A stretch of 64,000 nucleotides of DNA from positions 20,165 through 84,164 of the forward strand of contig JTDE01002294.1 of NCBI GenBank assembly GCA_014338405.1, written 5' to 3'. Both the position numbers and the translations under genes were made by a program. This DNA comes from Paragonimus skrjabini miyazakii. Lineage: Eukaryota; Platyhelminthes; Trematoda; Plagiorchiida; Troglotrematidae. This document shows, piece after piece, positions 63,596-64,000 of this stretch (position 1 is its first letter; each line of letters opens with the position of its first letter). A model generated the notes under the pieces. It saw only the letters and a program-made list of their open reading frames with translations, was not told the origin of the DNA and searched no databases.

Positions 63596-64000
63596 CTGGA
63601 ATAAAACAGAGAATTTGTTAACCACACTGACTGTTTTAAATGTTGTCCGTGCAAGCAGACATCAGACTAAATAATCTAAAACGCAACGCACAAGTAAGCC
63701 AGAAAATCAGAAGCAGACGAACAACCAAAGCCTCGACGACGGAGCCAGTGGTGATATTACCTTAGCAATGGTGCATTAAAACAGTTGTCAGTTGGGCAGT
63801 TCGCGTACTGATTATGAGCATATGCACCAAATTTCCACCGCACTTCAGTTGAATCTTGAGTGTGATTTAAAATCAGTTCAGTCGCCTTTATGTCACCACT
63901 GTGCATTTCACCGCCATTTACAAAACCTTCAGTGCAATGGCACAAGTCAAGTGTTTAGCGATTAATCGTTGGCTGATTACTACTTCGTATTTGTCGTTTC
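63596..64000 (-). other. CPEB: 5' flank of the CPEB coding region; possible 5'UTR exon ending at 63761
   Basis: Upstream of the start ATG is an acceptor with a good pyrimidine tract. A donor-like CTAAG|gtaatat sits at 63761/63760, so 63761 onward could be a 5'UTR exon with a 165-base intron to 63596. A 62-codon open frame (63945-63757) runs into this donor, but splicing from it to the ATG exon would be out of frame, so it is more likely non-coding. The other reading is that the acceptor receives a spliced leader. Confidence 0.4.

Noticed and set aside
63596..63625. Ten extra N-terminal codons before the CPEB ATG
   Set aside because: They lie in the pyrimidine tract of a splice acceptor; translation more likely starts at the ATG at 63595.

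Overview
The window looks like one stretch of a digenean fluke (trematode) genome, almost wholly filled by a single minus-strand gene for a cytoplasmic polyadenylation element-binding protein (CPEB) of the CPEB2-4/Orb2 subfamily. Reading leftwards from 63595, six coding exons join in frame through GT-AG introns: 63595-61402, 40690-40601, 38915-38797, 33745-33631, 12643-12462 and 527-306. Together they give 2,922 bases, a 973-residue protein and a stop. The protein has a long low-complexity Ser/Asn/Gln-rich N-terminus with a six-Gln run, two RRM domains and a C-terminal ZZ-type zinc domain. The exons make up under 5% of the gene; five introns of about 20.7, 1.7, 5.1, 21.0 and 11.9 kb supply the rest.

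The introns hold decayed retroelements, all broken by stops and frameshifts. They are: two Penelope-like elements with GIY-YIG remnants (about 5.99-7.6 kb and 49.5-51.0 kb, plus strand); a Ty3/gypsy pol fragment (about 22.25-24.13 kb, minus); a nearly full-length endonuclease/RT LINE (about 27.5-30.5 kb, minus); a jockey/CR1-like RT fragment (about 35.5-36.25 kb, plus); and at least six pieces of another LINE group in both orientations (about 2.0, 45.4-46.3, 52.14-52.38, 52.4-54.2, 54.3-54.45 and 57.2-58.1 kb). There are also a tRNA-like Pol III relic, a long imperfect hairpin, a 24-bp perfect palindrome, an exact 92-bp tandem duplication and several microsatellites.

The fluke assignment is inference. 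It rests on a flatworm-like gene with very large introns, the mix of Penelope, gypsy and LINE families, and the absence of any bacterial-style gene packing. I cannot name the species. I found no convincing second protein-coding gene. Most open frames in the introns are chance frames or pieces of retroelements.

The most interesting points are the complete CPEB model with its divergent RNP1 exon, the Orb2-like Q/N-rich N-terminus, the splice acceptor that directly abuts the initiator ATG (a possible spliced-leader site), and the tail-to-tail and shuffled retroelement arrangements. I did not see an obviously undescribed multi-gene system.
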